NCBI GenBank assembly: GCA_035637595.1
Contig: DASPWW010000067.1
Location: 1 to 10,453, forward strand
DNA: 10,453 nucleotides
From: DASPWW01 sp035637595
GTDB taxonomy: Bacteria > Actinomycetota > Thermoleophilia > Solirubrobacterales > 70-9
Direction of reading: 5' to 3'
Part shown: positions 1-5,775 of the stretch, in pieces
Numbering within the stretch: the first letter of the stretch is position 1
Layout: every line of letters begins with the position of its first letter
Translations under genes and position numbers: made by a program
The notes under the pieces: model-generated
What the model saw: only the letters and a program-made list of their open reading frames with translations
Database searches by the model: none
Told to the model about the DNA's origin: nothing

Positions 1-169
1 CCTGACCCTCGGGGCTCTGGATCGCGACGGGCCGCAGCCGCCCGCGCCGGTCCCACAGCAGGACCTTGTCCAGCGACCACTTGCAGAACCCGCAGTCCGC
101 GTCGTAGAGGATCGCGTGGGTGGCGCTGGCCCTCGCCGCGCCCGCGGCGGTCGTCGCGGCCTGCGTCAT
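1..169 (-). CDS. DCC/DUF393-family thiol-disulfide oxidoreductase-like protein (5' part; C-terminus beyond the window)
   Basis: Only the first 56 codons are present; the gene runs off the left edge. After about 18 Ala/Thr-rich residues comes the family's opening signature, YDADCGFC (residues 22-29), with a CxxC pair at C26 and C29, then a WSLDKVLLWDRRGRLRPV stretch and IQSPEG. This matches the start of the DUF393 (DCC) family, named for its conserved Asp-Cys-x-x-Cys. Members are predicted thioredoxin-like redox proteins of mostly unknown substrate. The ATG shares four bases (ATGA) with the stop of the HTTM gene upstream, implying translational coupling. DCC domains are known to sit next to, or be fused with, HTTM proteins, which supports both calls. 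No signal peptide is visible, so the domain is probably cytoplasmic or membrane-associated through its partner. Family membership is well supported; the function is not known. Confidence 0.85.
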   Translation of the reverse strand, partial: MTQAATTAAGAARASATHAILYDADCGFCKWSLDKVLLWDRRGRLRPVAIQSPEGQ

Positions 170-1080
170 CCACCCGCCCGTTCGGGACGCAGGGGGCGCG
201 GCATCGCGGCGAGCCTGCGGCGCACGAACTCGACGACGACCGGCCAGTTCACGAACACGATGATCACGGTAAGGGCCTGGGCCGAGTAGTCCAGCCCCAT
301 CGCGAGCCAGATCCCTGCGTGCAGCGAGACCACCCCCGGGACGAAGACCCACCTCAGCCTCGGAAGGACGAGCGCGAGCGGGAAGCACAGCTCAATGAAG
401 ATCGTGCCGGCGGCGAGCAGGTGCGCCAGCCAGGCGCGGTCGGCGACGAACAGCGCGATCGAGTTGGGATGGGCATGCGAATCGCTCGACGCATACAAAA
501 CCCAGCGCAGGTTGTCGCTCGTCGCCCATTCGACTCCCGAGAAGCGCAGCTTCTGAAAGCCGACGAAGAAGTACGCCAGCGCCACCACGATCATCGCGGT
601 GCGCACCGGCCAGCCGAAGGCCTCGTCCCGCGCGGGCGCACCCGCCGCCCGCCGCGCACCCGGTGGCCGCACCGACCACGCCGCGCTCGCCGCGCGCGGA
701 GCGGGGAGCAGCGGCACGATGCAGAGCAGCAGCAGGACGTCGTTGTGGACGATCTTGCCGGTGCTGTTGAGCATGCCGTTGAGGACGAGCGCGCACGCGA
801 ACGCGACCGGCAGGCTCGCCCGCGTCCACAGCCCGGCGGCGGCCAGCAGCGCCGCCGCAACGCCGGCGACCTGGAGCGCCACCGTCACGTCGTGCGAGGG
901 CATCTGCGGCAGCAGCTTCATGAACGAGACCGGCTGGAAGAGCGCCGCGGGCTGATCGGCGACGAACGCGAAGTCGCGAGTGGCCAGTCGCCACGCGAGC
1001 AGCGTGCAGAGCCCGATCCGCAGCGCCGCGAGCCGCCGCGCGTCCTCGGCGGCGAAGATGAAGCTAGCCGCCCGCCGCAT
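166..1080 (-). CDS. HTTM-domain (vitamin K-dependent gamma-carboxylase-like) multi-pass membrane protein
   Basis: The protein has 304 residues and roughly eight hydrophobic segments (about 18-33, 65-87, 90-105, 112-126, 161-177, 218-240, 246-262 and 266-285). Several features resemble the HTTM family: FFVGFQKL followed by GVEW (171-185), an IELCFPLALVLP helix (229-240), and an H254...MG262 motif in the second-last helix. HTTM is the membrane domain shared by vitamin K-dependent gamma-glutamyl carboxylases and many bacterial proteins of unknown activity. This copy is far shorter than the animal enzyme and appears to lack its large lumenal domain, so carboxylase activity should not be assumed. 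The ATG at 1080 was chosen over a GTG at 1134 because a strong GGGAGG ribosome-binding site lies five bases upstream. The gene overlaps the upstream hypothetical gene by 17 nt and the downstream DCC gene by 4 nt, so all three are probably co-translated. A charged, low-complexity loop (about 137-157) separates the two halves. Confidence 0.82.
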   Translation of the reverse strand: MRRAASFIFAAEDARRLAALRIGLCTLLAWRLATRDFAFVADQPAALFQPVSFMKLLPQMPSHDVTVALQVAGVAAALLAAAGLWTRASLPVAFACALVLNGMLNSTGKIVHNDVLLLLCIVPLLPAPRAASAAWSVRPPGARRAAGAPARDEAFGWPVRTAMIVVALAYFFVGFQKLRFSGVEWATSDNLRWVLYASSDSHAHPNSIALFVADRAWLAHLLAAGTIFIELCFPLALVLPRLRWVFVPGVVSLHAGIWLAMGLDYSAQALTVIIVFVNWPVVVEFVRRRLAAMPRPLRPERAGG

Positions 1081-1522
1081 CGACACCTCCCGCCCGGCAC
1101 GTGTAGCGCAGCTCGCGCTCGGCCGGCTCGGCACGATCGCCGTCGCGCTGCGCGAGGTTCGTACGAAGCTCGTAGATCCGCACCGCGCGGGACTCGAAGC
1201 CGAGCAGCTCGCCGGTCCCCTCCCTCCACGTGTCGCAAAGCTCGCGTTGCCGCTCCGGCGATCCGGTGGTGAACTCGCTCATCAAGAACCCGAAGCCGCG
1301 GTAGCCCTGCGGCAGCGCGCCGAGCGGGTACGGGTGCTCGCCGCCCTGGCGGTCAATCGCGGTCGCGGACCAGCTCAGCTGGTTCTCGGTGCGCAGGTGG
1401 CTGAACAGTCGCCACGCCGTCAGCGGCCAGGCCTCGATCGTGGTCAGCGCGCAGATCACGAAGGCGACCAGGTAGACGGCCACGAACGGGCGGGCGAAGC
1501 GGGGAGCACCGACGTCGCTCAT
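1064..1522 (-). CDS. Hypothetical single-pass membrane protein upstream of the HTTM gene
   Basis: The protein has 152 residues. A short N-terminal segment is followed by one hydrophobic helix (about 11-30, FVAVYLVAFVICALTTIEAW), then WPLTAWRLFS, and a hydrophilic remainder of about 110 residues. This suggests a membrane-anchored protein with a soluble C-terminal domain, probably outside the cytoplasm. I do not recognise a named domain. The soluble part holds two cysteines, C96 and C142, which could pair. That matters because the operon ends with a CxxC redox protein, but any link is inference. The ATG at 1522 puts the helix near the N-terminus. The same frame stays open to 1639, but that stretch overlaps pfkA and looks non-coding. 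The ribosome-binding site is weak (GCAGGG directly before ATG). The 3' end overlaps HTTM by 17 nt. The gene is probably real, given its typical membrane topology and tight coupling. Confidence 0.7.
   Translation of the reverse strand: MSDVGAPRFARPFVAVYLVAFVICALTTIEAWPLTAWRLFSHLRTENQLSWSATAIDRQGGEHPYPLGALPQGYRGFGFLMSEFTTGSPERQRELCDTWREGTGELLGFESRAVRIYELRTNLAQRDGDRAEPAERELRYTCRAGGVDAAGG
1084..1091 (-). promoter_or_regulatory. Shine-Dalgarno site of the HTTM gene
   Basis: The minus strand reads GGGAGGTG, ending four bases before the ATG at 1080 (GGAGG-TGTCG-ATG). It is the clearest ribosome-binding site in the window and decides the HTTM start in favour of 1080. It lies inside the 3' end of the upstream gene. 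Confidence 0.75.
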
Positions 1523-1565
1523 CCCTGCGGGATTATCGCGTCCGGGATAGCATCCGGCCGGGTTG
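1523..1565. promoter_or_regulatory. Divergent intergenic region, putative back-to-back promoters
   Basis: This 43-nt gap separates the minus-strand membrane-protein operon from the plus-strand phosphofructokinase operon, so both promoters must lie here or inside the facing genes. GATAAT (minus strand, 1537-1532) and TAGCAT (plus strand, 1548-1553, fitting TAnnnT) are possible -10 elements. They lie about 10 and 12 nt before their start codons, which would give very short leaders. No convincing -35 box accompanies either. An imperfect inverted repeat, CCGGGAT-AGC-ATCCGG (1542-1557), overlaps the plus-strand element and could be an operator. The evidence is pattern-level only. Confidence 0.3.
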
Positions 1566-2594
1566 ATGCGGTTCGGCGTCCTCACCGGCGGAGGAGACTG
1601 TCCCGGTCTCAACGCGGTCATCCGCGCGATCGTCCGCAAGGGGATCGACGTTCACGGCCATGACCTGATCGGGTTTCGCGATGGCTGGCGCGGCGTTCTC
1701 GACAGCGACTTCAGCGAGCTGACCATCGAGTCGACGCGCGGGATCCTGCCCCGCGGCGGGACGATCCTCAACACCTCGCGAACCAACCCCTACAAGACAG
1801 ACGACGGCCCTGCCCGGGTGCGCGGCACGCTCGGCGACCTCAACCTCGACGGGCTGATCGCGATCGGGGGCGAGGACACGCTCGGAGCCGCCAAGCGCCT
1901 GCACGACGAGGGGGTGCCGGTGCTCGGAGTCCCGAAGACGATCGACAACGACCTCGGCGCCACCGACGTCACGTTCGGCTTCGACACCGCGCTCCAGGTC
2001 GCCACCGAGGCGATCGACCGCCTCCACACCACCGCCGAGAGCCACCACCGCATCCTCGTGCTCGAGGTCATGGGCCGACACGCGGGTTGGATCGCCCTGC
2101 ACTCGGGCGTCGCCGGCGGGGCCGACGTCATCCTGATCCCCGAACAGCCCTTCGACCTCGACGAGGTCTGCGCGATGCTCAAGAACCGCCGCGCCCGGGG
2201 CCGGAACTTCTCGATCGTCGTCGTCGCCGAGGGCGCCGAGCCGGCCGACGGCGAGGCGGTTATGGCGGACGCGGAGACCGACGAGTTCGGCCATCGGCGT
2301 CTCGGCGGCATCGGCAACTGGCTTCAGGAGGAGATCGAGTCGCGGACCGGCTTCGAGACCCGCGCCACCGTGCTCGGGCACATCCAGCGCGGCGGGACGC
2401 CCACGGCGCTCGACCGCGTTCTCGCGACGCGCTTCGGCCTGGCCGCGATCGATGCCGCGGACGCGGGGCGCTGGGGCATGATGCCCGCCCTGCGCGGCAC
2501 CCGGATCGAGCTCGTCCCACTCGCCGACGCGGTCGCGGAGCTGCGCACCGTCCCGCCGTCCGACTACGACGAGTTCAGCGCCCTGTTCGGCTGA
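1566..2594 (+). CDS. pfp: 6-phosphofructokinase, predicted pyrophosphate-dependent (PfkA family)
   Basis: The protein has 342 residues, the usual length for short PfkA enzymes, which phosphorylate fructose 6-phosphate to fructose 1,6-bisphosphate in the cytoplasm. The phosphoryl-donor loop GGGDCPGLNAVIR (8-20), the catalytic TIDND (125-129, with D127 and D129), MGRHAGWIA (169-177) and GHIQRGGTPTALDR (271-284) are all intact. Two positions decide the donor. ATP enzymes have Gly at E. coli positions 104 and 124 (GGDGS, PGTIDND). Here they are Asp104 (GGEDT, 101-105) and Lys124 (PKTIDND, 123-129), the combination typical of PPi-dependent enzymes such as the actinomycete Amycolatopsis enzyme. The reaction would then be near-reversible, serving glycolysis and gluconeogenesis. 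The ATG at 1566 is preferred; a TTG directly before it (1563) would add one residue. The ribosome-binding site is poor. The PfkB-type kinase gene follows 5 nt later. The family is certain; the donor is a prediction from residues. Confidence 0.93.
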   Translation: MRFGVLTGGGDCPGLNAVIRAIVRKGIDVHGHDLIGFRDGWRGVLDSDFSELTIESTRGILPRGGTILNTSRTNPYKTDDGPARVRGTLGDLNLDGLIAIGGEDTLGAAKRLHDEGVPVLGVPKTIDNDLGATDVTFGFDTALQVATEAIDRLHTTAESHHRILVLEVMGRHAGWIALHSGVAGGADVILIPEQPFDLDEVCAMLKNRRARGRNFSIVVVAEGAEPADGEAVMADAETDEFGHRRLGGIGNWLQEEIESRTGFETRATVLGHIQRGGTPTALDRVLATRFGLAAIDAADAGRWGMMPALRGTRIELVPLADAVAELRTVPPSDYDEFSALFG

Positions 2595-2599
2595 GCGCC

Positions 2600-3553
2600 T
2601 TGTCCAATCAAGGCGTACCCGAGCCCAGCGCGCCGCGACCGCGCGTGGCGATCCTGGCTCCCAACCCCCTGCTGGCGGTGACGATCGAGGCCAAGGGGAG
2701 CGACGGCGACGACGTCCACCTCCATCCCGGGGGCCAGGGCGTGTGGGTCGCCCGGATGGCCGCCGAGCTCGGTGCCGAGACCGTCGTCTGCGGGCTGATC
2801 GGCGGCGAGACGGGCGCCGTCCTGGGCCCGCTGCTCGAGCACGAGCGCGGCGAGCCGCGGCTCGTCGAGACCGCCGGGAACACCGGCTGCTACGTCATCG
2901 ACCGCCGCAGCGGCGAGCGGCGGCTGATCTCGGACTCGCTGGCCGAGCCGCCGTCCCGGCACGAGGCCGACGAGCTGTTCTCGATCGCCTGCGCGGCGGC
3001 GCTCGAGAGCGCGGCGCTGGTGGTCTGCAACCCCTACCCCGACGACGGTCTCCCGCTCGAGTTCTTCGCCGACCTCGTCGCCGACGCGCGTGCCAACGGG
3101 ACACCCGTGCTGGCCGACCTCTCGACGCCCCGGCTCGACAGCGCGCTGGAGGCTGATCCGGACGTCGTCAAGATCAACAGCTGGGAGCTGTCGGAGTTCG
3201 CGTCGAGTCCAGTCGACTCGCCAGAGCAGCTGATGGCGGCCGCTCGGCGGCTGCACGAGAGCGGAGCGGGCACGGTCGTGATCACCCGGGGGGCCGAACC
3301 GGCGCTGGTGCTGGCGGACGGCGAGGCGTGGGAGCTCGTACCACCACGCTTCGAGCGCGGCTCCCGCGAGGGCTGCGGCGATTCGATGATGGGTGCACTG
3401 GCGGTCGGCTGGGCCCGCGGCCTCGACCGGAAGGAGGCACTCGTGCTGGGCGCGGCCACCGGCGCCGCCAGCTTCCTGCGCCATGGCCTGGGCACGGCAA
3501 CGAGGGACGTGGTCGAGAGCCTGATTGAGCGCGTCGAGCTTCGCCCGGCGTAG
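2600..3553 (+). CDS. PfkB-family carbohydrate kinase (1-phosphofructokinase/tagatose-6-phosphate kinase-like), atypical motifs
   Basis: The protein has 317 residues from TTG 2600, of typical ribokinase/PfkB length. The fold can be followed from the first strand VAILAPNP (16-23), through a glycine motif GGQGVWVAR (44-52), CGLIGGETG (64-72), KINSWEL (191-197, the NxxE metal-site region) and TRGAEPALV (229-237), to the anion-hole motif EGCGDSM (257-263) with catalytic-base Asp261. Overall it most resembles the phosphosugar-kinase branch (FruK/LacC). Three conserved spots deviate: the NPAxD substrate aspartate is absent (NPLLAV), GGKGxN is GGQGVW, and GAGD is GCGD. The substrate therefore cannot be named. 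The start is uncertain. TTG 2600 lies 5 nt after the pfk stop and suits coupling; GTG 2645 would give 302 residues beginning at the first strand. Neither has a good ribosome-binding site. It is probably co-transcribed with the upstream PFK gene. Confidence 0.82.
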   Translation: MSNQGVPEPSAPRPRVAILAPNPLLAVTIEAKGSDGDDVHLHPGGQGVWVARMAAELGAETVVCGLIGGETGAVLGPLLEHERGEPRLVETAGNTGCYVIDRRSGERRLISDSLAEPPSRHEADELFSIACAAALESAALVVCNPYPDDGLPLEFFADLVADARANGTPVLADLSTPRLDSALEADPDVVKINSWELSEFASSPVDSPEQLMAAARRLHESGAGTVVITRGAEPALVLADGEAWELVPPRFERGSREGCGDSMMGALAVGWARGLDRKEALVLGAATGAASFLRHGLGTATRDVVESLIERVELRPA

Positions 3554-3563
3554 GCGCTCGCGG

Positions 3564-3576
3564 GTAGCTTCGCTAC
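3564..3576. terminator. Small hairpin at the convergent gene junction (weak terminator candidate)
   Basis: GTAGC-TTC-GCTAC forms a perfect 5-bp stem with a 3-nt loop between the PfkB-type kinase stop (3553) and the converging phosphoesterase stop. The minus-strand TAG lies inside the right arm (3573-3575). There is no T-run on either strand, so this is not a classical intrinsic terminator. It could be a pause site or chance. Confidence 0.25.
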
Positions 3577-4307
3577 ACGGACGTCGCCGGCGCGAACGGC
3601 GGTTCCATCGGCTCGCCGCGGACGATCGCCTCGGGAGCACGGTGAGCGATCCAATCGACGTGCGGCGCCAGCAGCTCGACCTCGTCGAGGCGTCGCAGCG
3701 CCGGGGAGATTCGCACCGGCCGCCCCACGTGGGAGGAATGCGAGTCACTGCCGACGACATGCAGGAGCCCGTGCGTGGCCAGGTAGAGCAGCGGGGCGCC
3801 CTCCCCCTCCAGGTAGGCCGCCGTTCCCTGGATCAGCGCGCCGCGCGTCGTCAGCTCCGTGAGGCGCTCGATCATTGCGGGTGAGGGATGGCGCTCCGGG
3901 TGGGCGATCAGGCTCCGGTATCCGCGCTCGGCGAGCTTCTCGACGACGCGAGCGAGCGAGTCGCTCAGCGGGCCGGGCCGCGGCTCGAGCAGGATCCATC
4001 CCCCTCCCCCTCCCAGCGAGACGCGCCGCAGGTCGGCGTCGTCGAGGGCCTCCGCGGCGGTCTCGGCGACCTCCCCCCCGGTCGTGACCCGAACCCGCGA
4101 CCCCCCGCTCCGCAGCGCCGCGTTGAGCTGGTCGACGCGATCTCCCAGCTCGTGGATGCGCACGTCGTGGTCGTGACGGATGTGAGGAGTCGCGCAGATC
4201 AGCTCGATCCCGTCGTCCTCGGCCTGGGCCGCCATCGCGACGCTGTCGGCCAGCTCGACGGGCCCGTCGTCGAGCGCGGGCAGGATGTGGCAGTGGAGGT
4301 CGATCAT
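3573..4307 (-). CDS. PHP-domain phosphoesterase, CpsB/CapC/YwqE-type (putative tyrosine-protein phosphatase)
   Basis: The protein has 244 residues, the usual length for the manganese-dependent PHP phosphatases CpsB, Wzb-like CapC and YwqE. These remove phosphate from tyrosine residues of capsule-regulating kinases. Conserved metal-site motifs appear in order: DLHCHILPALDDGP (3-16; H5, H7), CATPHI (38-43; H42), GGEV (77-80; E79), LLEPRPG (106-112; E108), IAHPERH (134-140; H136, H140) and GSDSHSSHVGRP (186-197; D188, H190). The active site therefore looks complete. No tyrosine kinase or polysaccharide-export gene is in the window; the neighbour 17 nt upstream is a trehalose-synthase-like glycosyltransferase. 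The substrate could be a phosphoprotein or a small phosphorylated sugar; the PHP superfamily also includes histidinol phosphatases, but the motif spacing favours CpsB. The ATG at 4307 gives the classic MIDLHCH start. It is the last gene of the long minus-strand series. Confidence 0.88.
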   Translation of the reverse strand: MIDLHCHILPALDDGPVELADSVAMAAQAEDDGIELICATPHIRHDHDVRIHELGDRVDQLNAALRSGGSRVRVTTGGEVAETAAEALDDADLRRVSLGGGGGWILLEPRPGPLSDSLARVVEKLAERGYRSLIAHPERHPSPAMIERLTELTTRGALIQGTAAYLEGEGAPLLYLATHGLLHVVGSDSHSSHVGRPVRISPALRRLDEVELLAPHVDWIAHRAPEAIVRGEPMEPPFAPATSV

Positions 4308-4324
4308 CGACTGCCGGGGCGGGA

Positions 4325-5743
4325 CTACTCCCTGGAGAGCATGCGCTCGATCAGCTCCATGTACTGGACGAGGTGACGCGTCCCCAGAAACGACTCGCGG
4401 ACGCGCTCGCGCGCGGCCGTCCCGATCGCGGCCGCCCGCGGCGGGTCGTCAAGCAGGTCGTCGACGGCGGCGGCGGCCGCGTCGAGGTCGGTCGGGTCGT
4501 CGATCAGCAGGCCGGACTCGCCGTCGACGATCTGGTCCTGAATCCCGCCGATCCGGCTGGCGACGACGGGCCTTGCCTTCCACATCGCCTCGGCCACGGT
4601 CAGGCCGAATCCCTCGGCGAGGCTCTTCTGGAGGACGACGTCCGCCCGGCGCTGGATCGCGTTGACCATCGCGGCGTTCTCGTCGACGTCGTCCATCGGC
4701 AGGCAGGCGAGGTGGACGCGACCCCGTACGTCGCTCGGCAGCGCCTCGCGCTGGGTGCGGATCTCGGCCAGCACCTCGGCGCCCTCGGGGTCGTCGGCCA
4801 CGTCGGCGACCGACGGACCGGCGAGCAGGAGGTGGGCGTCGGGATTGCGGCAATACTCGGCGAAGCAGCGCAACACGCCCCCGTGGTCCTTGAGCCTGTC
4901 CCAGCGCGAGACCTGGACGACCAGCGGGGTGCCCTCGGGCAATGGGCCTTCCTGGTCGAGCTCGGCCTTGCGGTCCACCCGTCCCAGGCTGCCGTCCTGG
5001 CGCACGAACACCGGGGCTTGCCCGGCGTCCGTCGCGAGCCCGGCGCGCGCCAGGATCGCCCGAACCGCCTCCGGCTCCATGTCCTGGTTCTTGGGAGAGA
5101 AGGCGTCGATCGACGGGGCGACGAGCCACAGCTTGTCCTCGTCCAGGCCCTCCCAGGCAAACGCACGCCGTGAGAAGACATAAGCGTCGGCCTGCTCGAC
5201 GTAGCGCTGAAGGAACGACCACGCGGACCTGGCCAGCTCGTTCGGGTGATCCAGACCGACGTGGCAGCGCCACACGACGCGCGTCTGCCCAGCTCGCAGC
5301 AACTCGGCCAACCCGGCCGTCTGCGGATCGTGCAGATAGACGATGTCGCCCGGGCGAACCAGCTCGCCGAGCTCGCCCGCGCTCCCGGCCAGGGTGTTCT
5401 CGTATACGCGCCGCTCGGCTTCCCCGAGCGCGCCTCCGTCTCCTGAGGAGCCGTGGAGGTGGTTGTGGATTCGCTTCGTGACCCGGAAGAAGTCCTCGTT
5501 GCCGCGGATCGTCACCCAGCGCACGTCCACCCCTGCCCCTCGCGCATAGGCGAGCAGCGACTGCAGCATCTCGGCGACCCCGCCTCCGCGCGCCGTCGAG
5601 TTGACGTGCCAGATCACGGTGCCGGCGAGGAGCTTGCTCGCCGTGCCGATCGCCTCGTCGACCTGCGAGTAGTCGTCTCCGACCAGAGCTCTGAACCGCT
5701 CCGGCGAGGCGGGCGCGATCGGTACCTGGCTCAGGGCCGCCAT
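4325..5743 (-). CDS. treT: Trehalose synthase, TreT-type GT4 glycosyltransferase
   Basis: The protein has 472 residues in a GT-B, glycosyltransferase family 4 arrangement. TreT enzymes make trehalose reversibly from ADP- or UDP-glucose and glucose. Characteristic N-domain motifs are WHVNSTARGGGVAEML (45-60), YLHDPQTAGL (136-145) and WRCHVGLDHPN (158-168), which are near-diagnostic for the TreT group. The C-domain has QVSRWDRLKDH (277-287), LLLAGPSV (305-312), LACLPMDD (345-352) and the nucleotide-sugar EX7E motif E377-E385 in KSLAEGFGLTVAEAMWK. The ATG at 5743 was chosen because upstream in-frame sequence is Arg/Pro/Gly-rich, overlaps the oxidoreductase gene and looks non-coding. There is no clear ribosome-binding site. 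The gap to the upstream oxidoreductase is 32 nt and to the downstream PHP gene 17 nt. No OtsA/OtsB or TreY/TreZ gene is visible. A related GT4 activity (e.g. sucrose- or glucosylglycerate-type) cannot be fully excluded. Confidence 0.87.
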   Translation of the reverse strand: MAALSQVPIAPASPERFRALVGDDYSQVDEAIGTASKLLAGTVIWHVNSTARGGGVAEMLQSLLAYARGAGVDVRWVTIRGNEDFFRVTKRIHNHLHGSSGDGGALGEAERRVYENTLAGSAGELGELVRPGDIVYLHDPQTAGLAELLRAGQTRVVWRCHVGLDHPNELARSAWSFLQRYVEQADAYVFSRRAFAWEGLDEDKLWLVAPSIDAFSPKNQDMEPEAVRAILARAGLATDAGQAPVFVRQDGSLGRVDRKAELDQEGPLPEGTPLVVQVSRWDRLKDHGGVLRCFAEYCRNPDAHLLLAGPSVADVADDPEGAEVLAEIRTQREALPSDVRGRVHLACLPMDDVDENAAMVNAIQRRADVVLQKSLAEGFGLTVAEAMWKARPVVASRIGGIQDQIVDGESGLLIDDPTDLDAAAAAVDDLLDDPPRAAAIGTAARERVRESFLGTRHLVQYMELIERMLSRE

Positions 5744-5775
5744 CGCCGGGACAGTAACCCGCCGTCCGGCGGGGC

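Noticed and set aside
166..1080. True vitamin K-dependent gamma-glutamyl carboxylase
   Set aside because: Only the membrane HTTM part is present at 304 residues; the large lumenal domain of the animal enzyme is missing, so the activity cannot be claimed.
319..1272. 317-codon plus-strand frame opposite the HTTM gene
   Set aside because: The translation is almost entirely Arg, Glu and Asp, as expected for the antisense of a hydrophobic GC-rich gene.
1523..1639. Longer N-terminus for the single-pass membrane protein, starting at 1639
   Set aside because: The extra 39 residues are Arg/Pro/Gly-rich, precede the membrane helix awkwardly and overlap the start of the divergent phosphofructokinase gene.
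1533..2381. 282-codon minus-strand frame opposite the phosphofructokinase
   Set aside because: It is antisense to a gene with every catalytic motif intact; the Val/Asp/Arg-rich translation looks like a shadow.
3564..3576. Bidirectional intrinsic terminator between the converging genes
   Set aside because: A 5-bp hairpin is present but has no T-run on either strand, so it is listed only as a weak candidate.
2564..3760. 398-codon minus-strand frame opposite the PfkB-type kinase
   Set aside because: It is antisense to a clear kinase and runs into the phosphoesterase gene; no domain is visible.
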